NCBI GenBank assembly: GCA_964569095.1 | Contig: CAZMTB010000112.1 | Span: 1-6,984 of the forward strand | Source of the DNA: JALWSI01 sp964569095 [NCBI: uncultured Aquificales bacterium] | GTDB taxonomy: Bacteria; Thermosulfidibacterota; Thermosulfidibacteria; Thermosulfidibacterales | Length of the DNA: 6,984 bases | Direction of reading: 5' to 3' | Shown: positions 6,748 through 6,984 of the stretch, in pieces | Position numbering within the stretch: position 1 is the stretch's first letter | Layout of the letters: every line of letters starts with the position of its first letter | Made by a program: the position numbers and the translations under genes | Notes under the pieces: generated by a model | The model's database searches: none | Told to the model about the DNA's origin: nothing | The model's input: only the letters and a program-made list of their open reading frames with translations

Positions 6748-6984
6748 CTACCCTTTGCCCCTCCTCTTGGCCTGGAAGAGCATGCCCTTTCCCTCCCTCA
6801 CCCTCTGGGGAGCCCTGGTGAGGGCAAGGGCATTTGGGGGGACATCCTTCGTGATGGTGGAGCCTGCCCCCACCAAGGCGTTCTCTCCCACCTTCACTGG
6901 GGCCACCAGCTGGGTATCGCTACCGATGAAGGCGCCTTTTTCGATCACCGTCTGGTGCTTGGAGAAGCCGTCGTAGTTGCAGGT
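6748..6984 (-). CDS. glmU: Bifunctional GlmU, C-terminal acetyltransferase end (partial)
   Basis: Only the last 78 residues are in the window; the gene continues past the right edge. GlmU acetylates glucosamine-1-phosphate and then uridylylates it to UDP-GlcNAc. The visible part is the end of the left-handed beta-helix acetyltransferase domain. It begins [12 protein letters not shown], the highly conserved NYDG region near the acetyl-CoA site, continues with hexapeptide-repeat turns [17 protein letters not shown] and [14 protein letters not shown], and ends with the family's LTRAPQR motif and a basic tail (AKRRGKG). A GTG at 6948 is in frame but is internal, because conserved GlmU sequence continues upstream of it. 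glmU directly upstream of glmS is a common bacterial pairing and supports the call. Nothing can be said of the N-terminal uridyltransferase domain. Confidence 0.95.
   Translation of the reverse strand, partial: TCNYDGFSKHQTVIEKGAFIGSDTQLVAPVKVGENALVGAGSTITKDVPPNALALTRAPQRVREGKGMLFQAKRRGKG

Noticed and set aside
6745-6760. A glmS ribozyme or other leader before glmS
   Set aside because: The glmU stop codon directly abuts the glmS start, leaving no room for a structured leader that is not glmU coding sequence.

Overview
The window is one compact, single-direction block of bacterial genes, all read on the minus strand (right to left), with no gene-free stretch of any length. In transcription order it holds: the 3' end of glmU; a complete glmS; a CLC-family chloride transporter/channel with two CBS domains; a polytopic O-antigen ligase/polymerase-like protein (Wzy_C type); a CpsB/YwqE-like PHP-domain phosphatase; a KamA-family radical SAM aminomutase; and the first codons of an unidentified gene that runs off the left edge.

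Junctions are extremely tight. glmU stop and glmS start abut (TAG then ATG). glmS and clc overlap by about 47 nt if the clc start chosen here is right. clc/wzy-like and wzy-like/cpsB both overlap by 4 nt (ATGA). cpsB and kamA are 9 nt apart. kamA and the last gene overlap by about 44 nt. This argues for one polycistronic transcript with translational coupling. Its promoter lies beyond the right edge, and no promoter, terminator, RNA gene, mobile element or CRISPR was seen inside.

Functionally, GlmS makes glucosamine-6-phosphate and GlmU makes UDP-N-acetylglucosamine, the precursor of peptidoglycan, lipopolysaccharide and many exopolysaccharides. The Wzy_C protein would polymerise or ligate glycan chains in the inner membrane, and CpsB-type phosphatases control tyrosine-kinase-driven polysaccharide export. 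Those four genes make an envelope-polysaccharide theme. The CLC protein and KamA are not obviously part of it. KamA could make beta-lysine (a compatible-solute precursor), and CLC could serve anion/pH balance, so an osmotic or ionic stress link is possible but only inferred.

The organism is probably a Gram-negative-type bacterium with GC-rich DNA and frequent AGG/AGA arginine codons. A Desulfobacterota-like (former Deltaproteobacteria) or neighbouring lineage, perhaps thermophilic, would fit, but this is an impression from protein flavour and codon use, not a demonstrated placement. I see no clearly novel system. The points most worth a second look are the KamA with no zinc-site ligands but an intact lysine pocket, the CLC with altered proton-pathway and inner-gate positions, and the unidentified gene overlapping the kamA 3' end.
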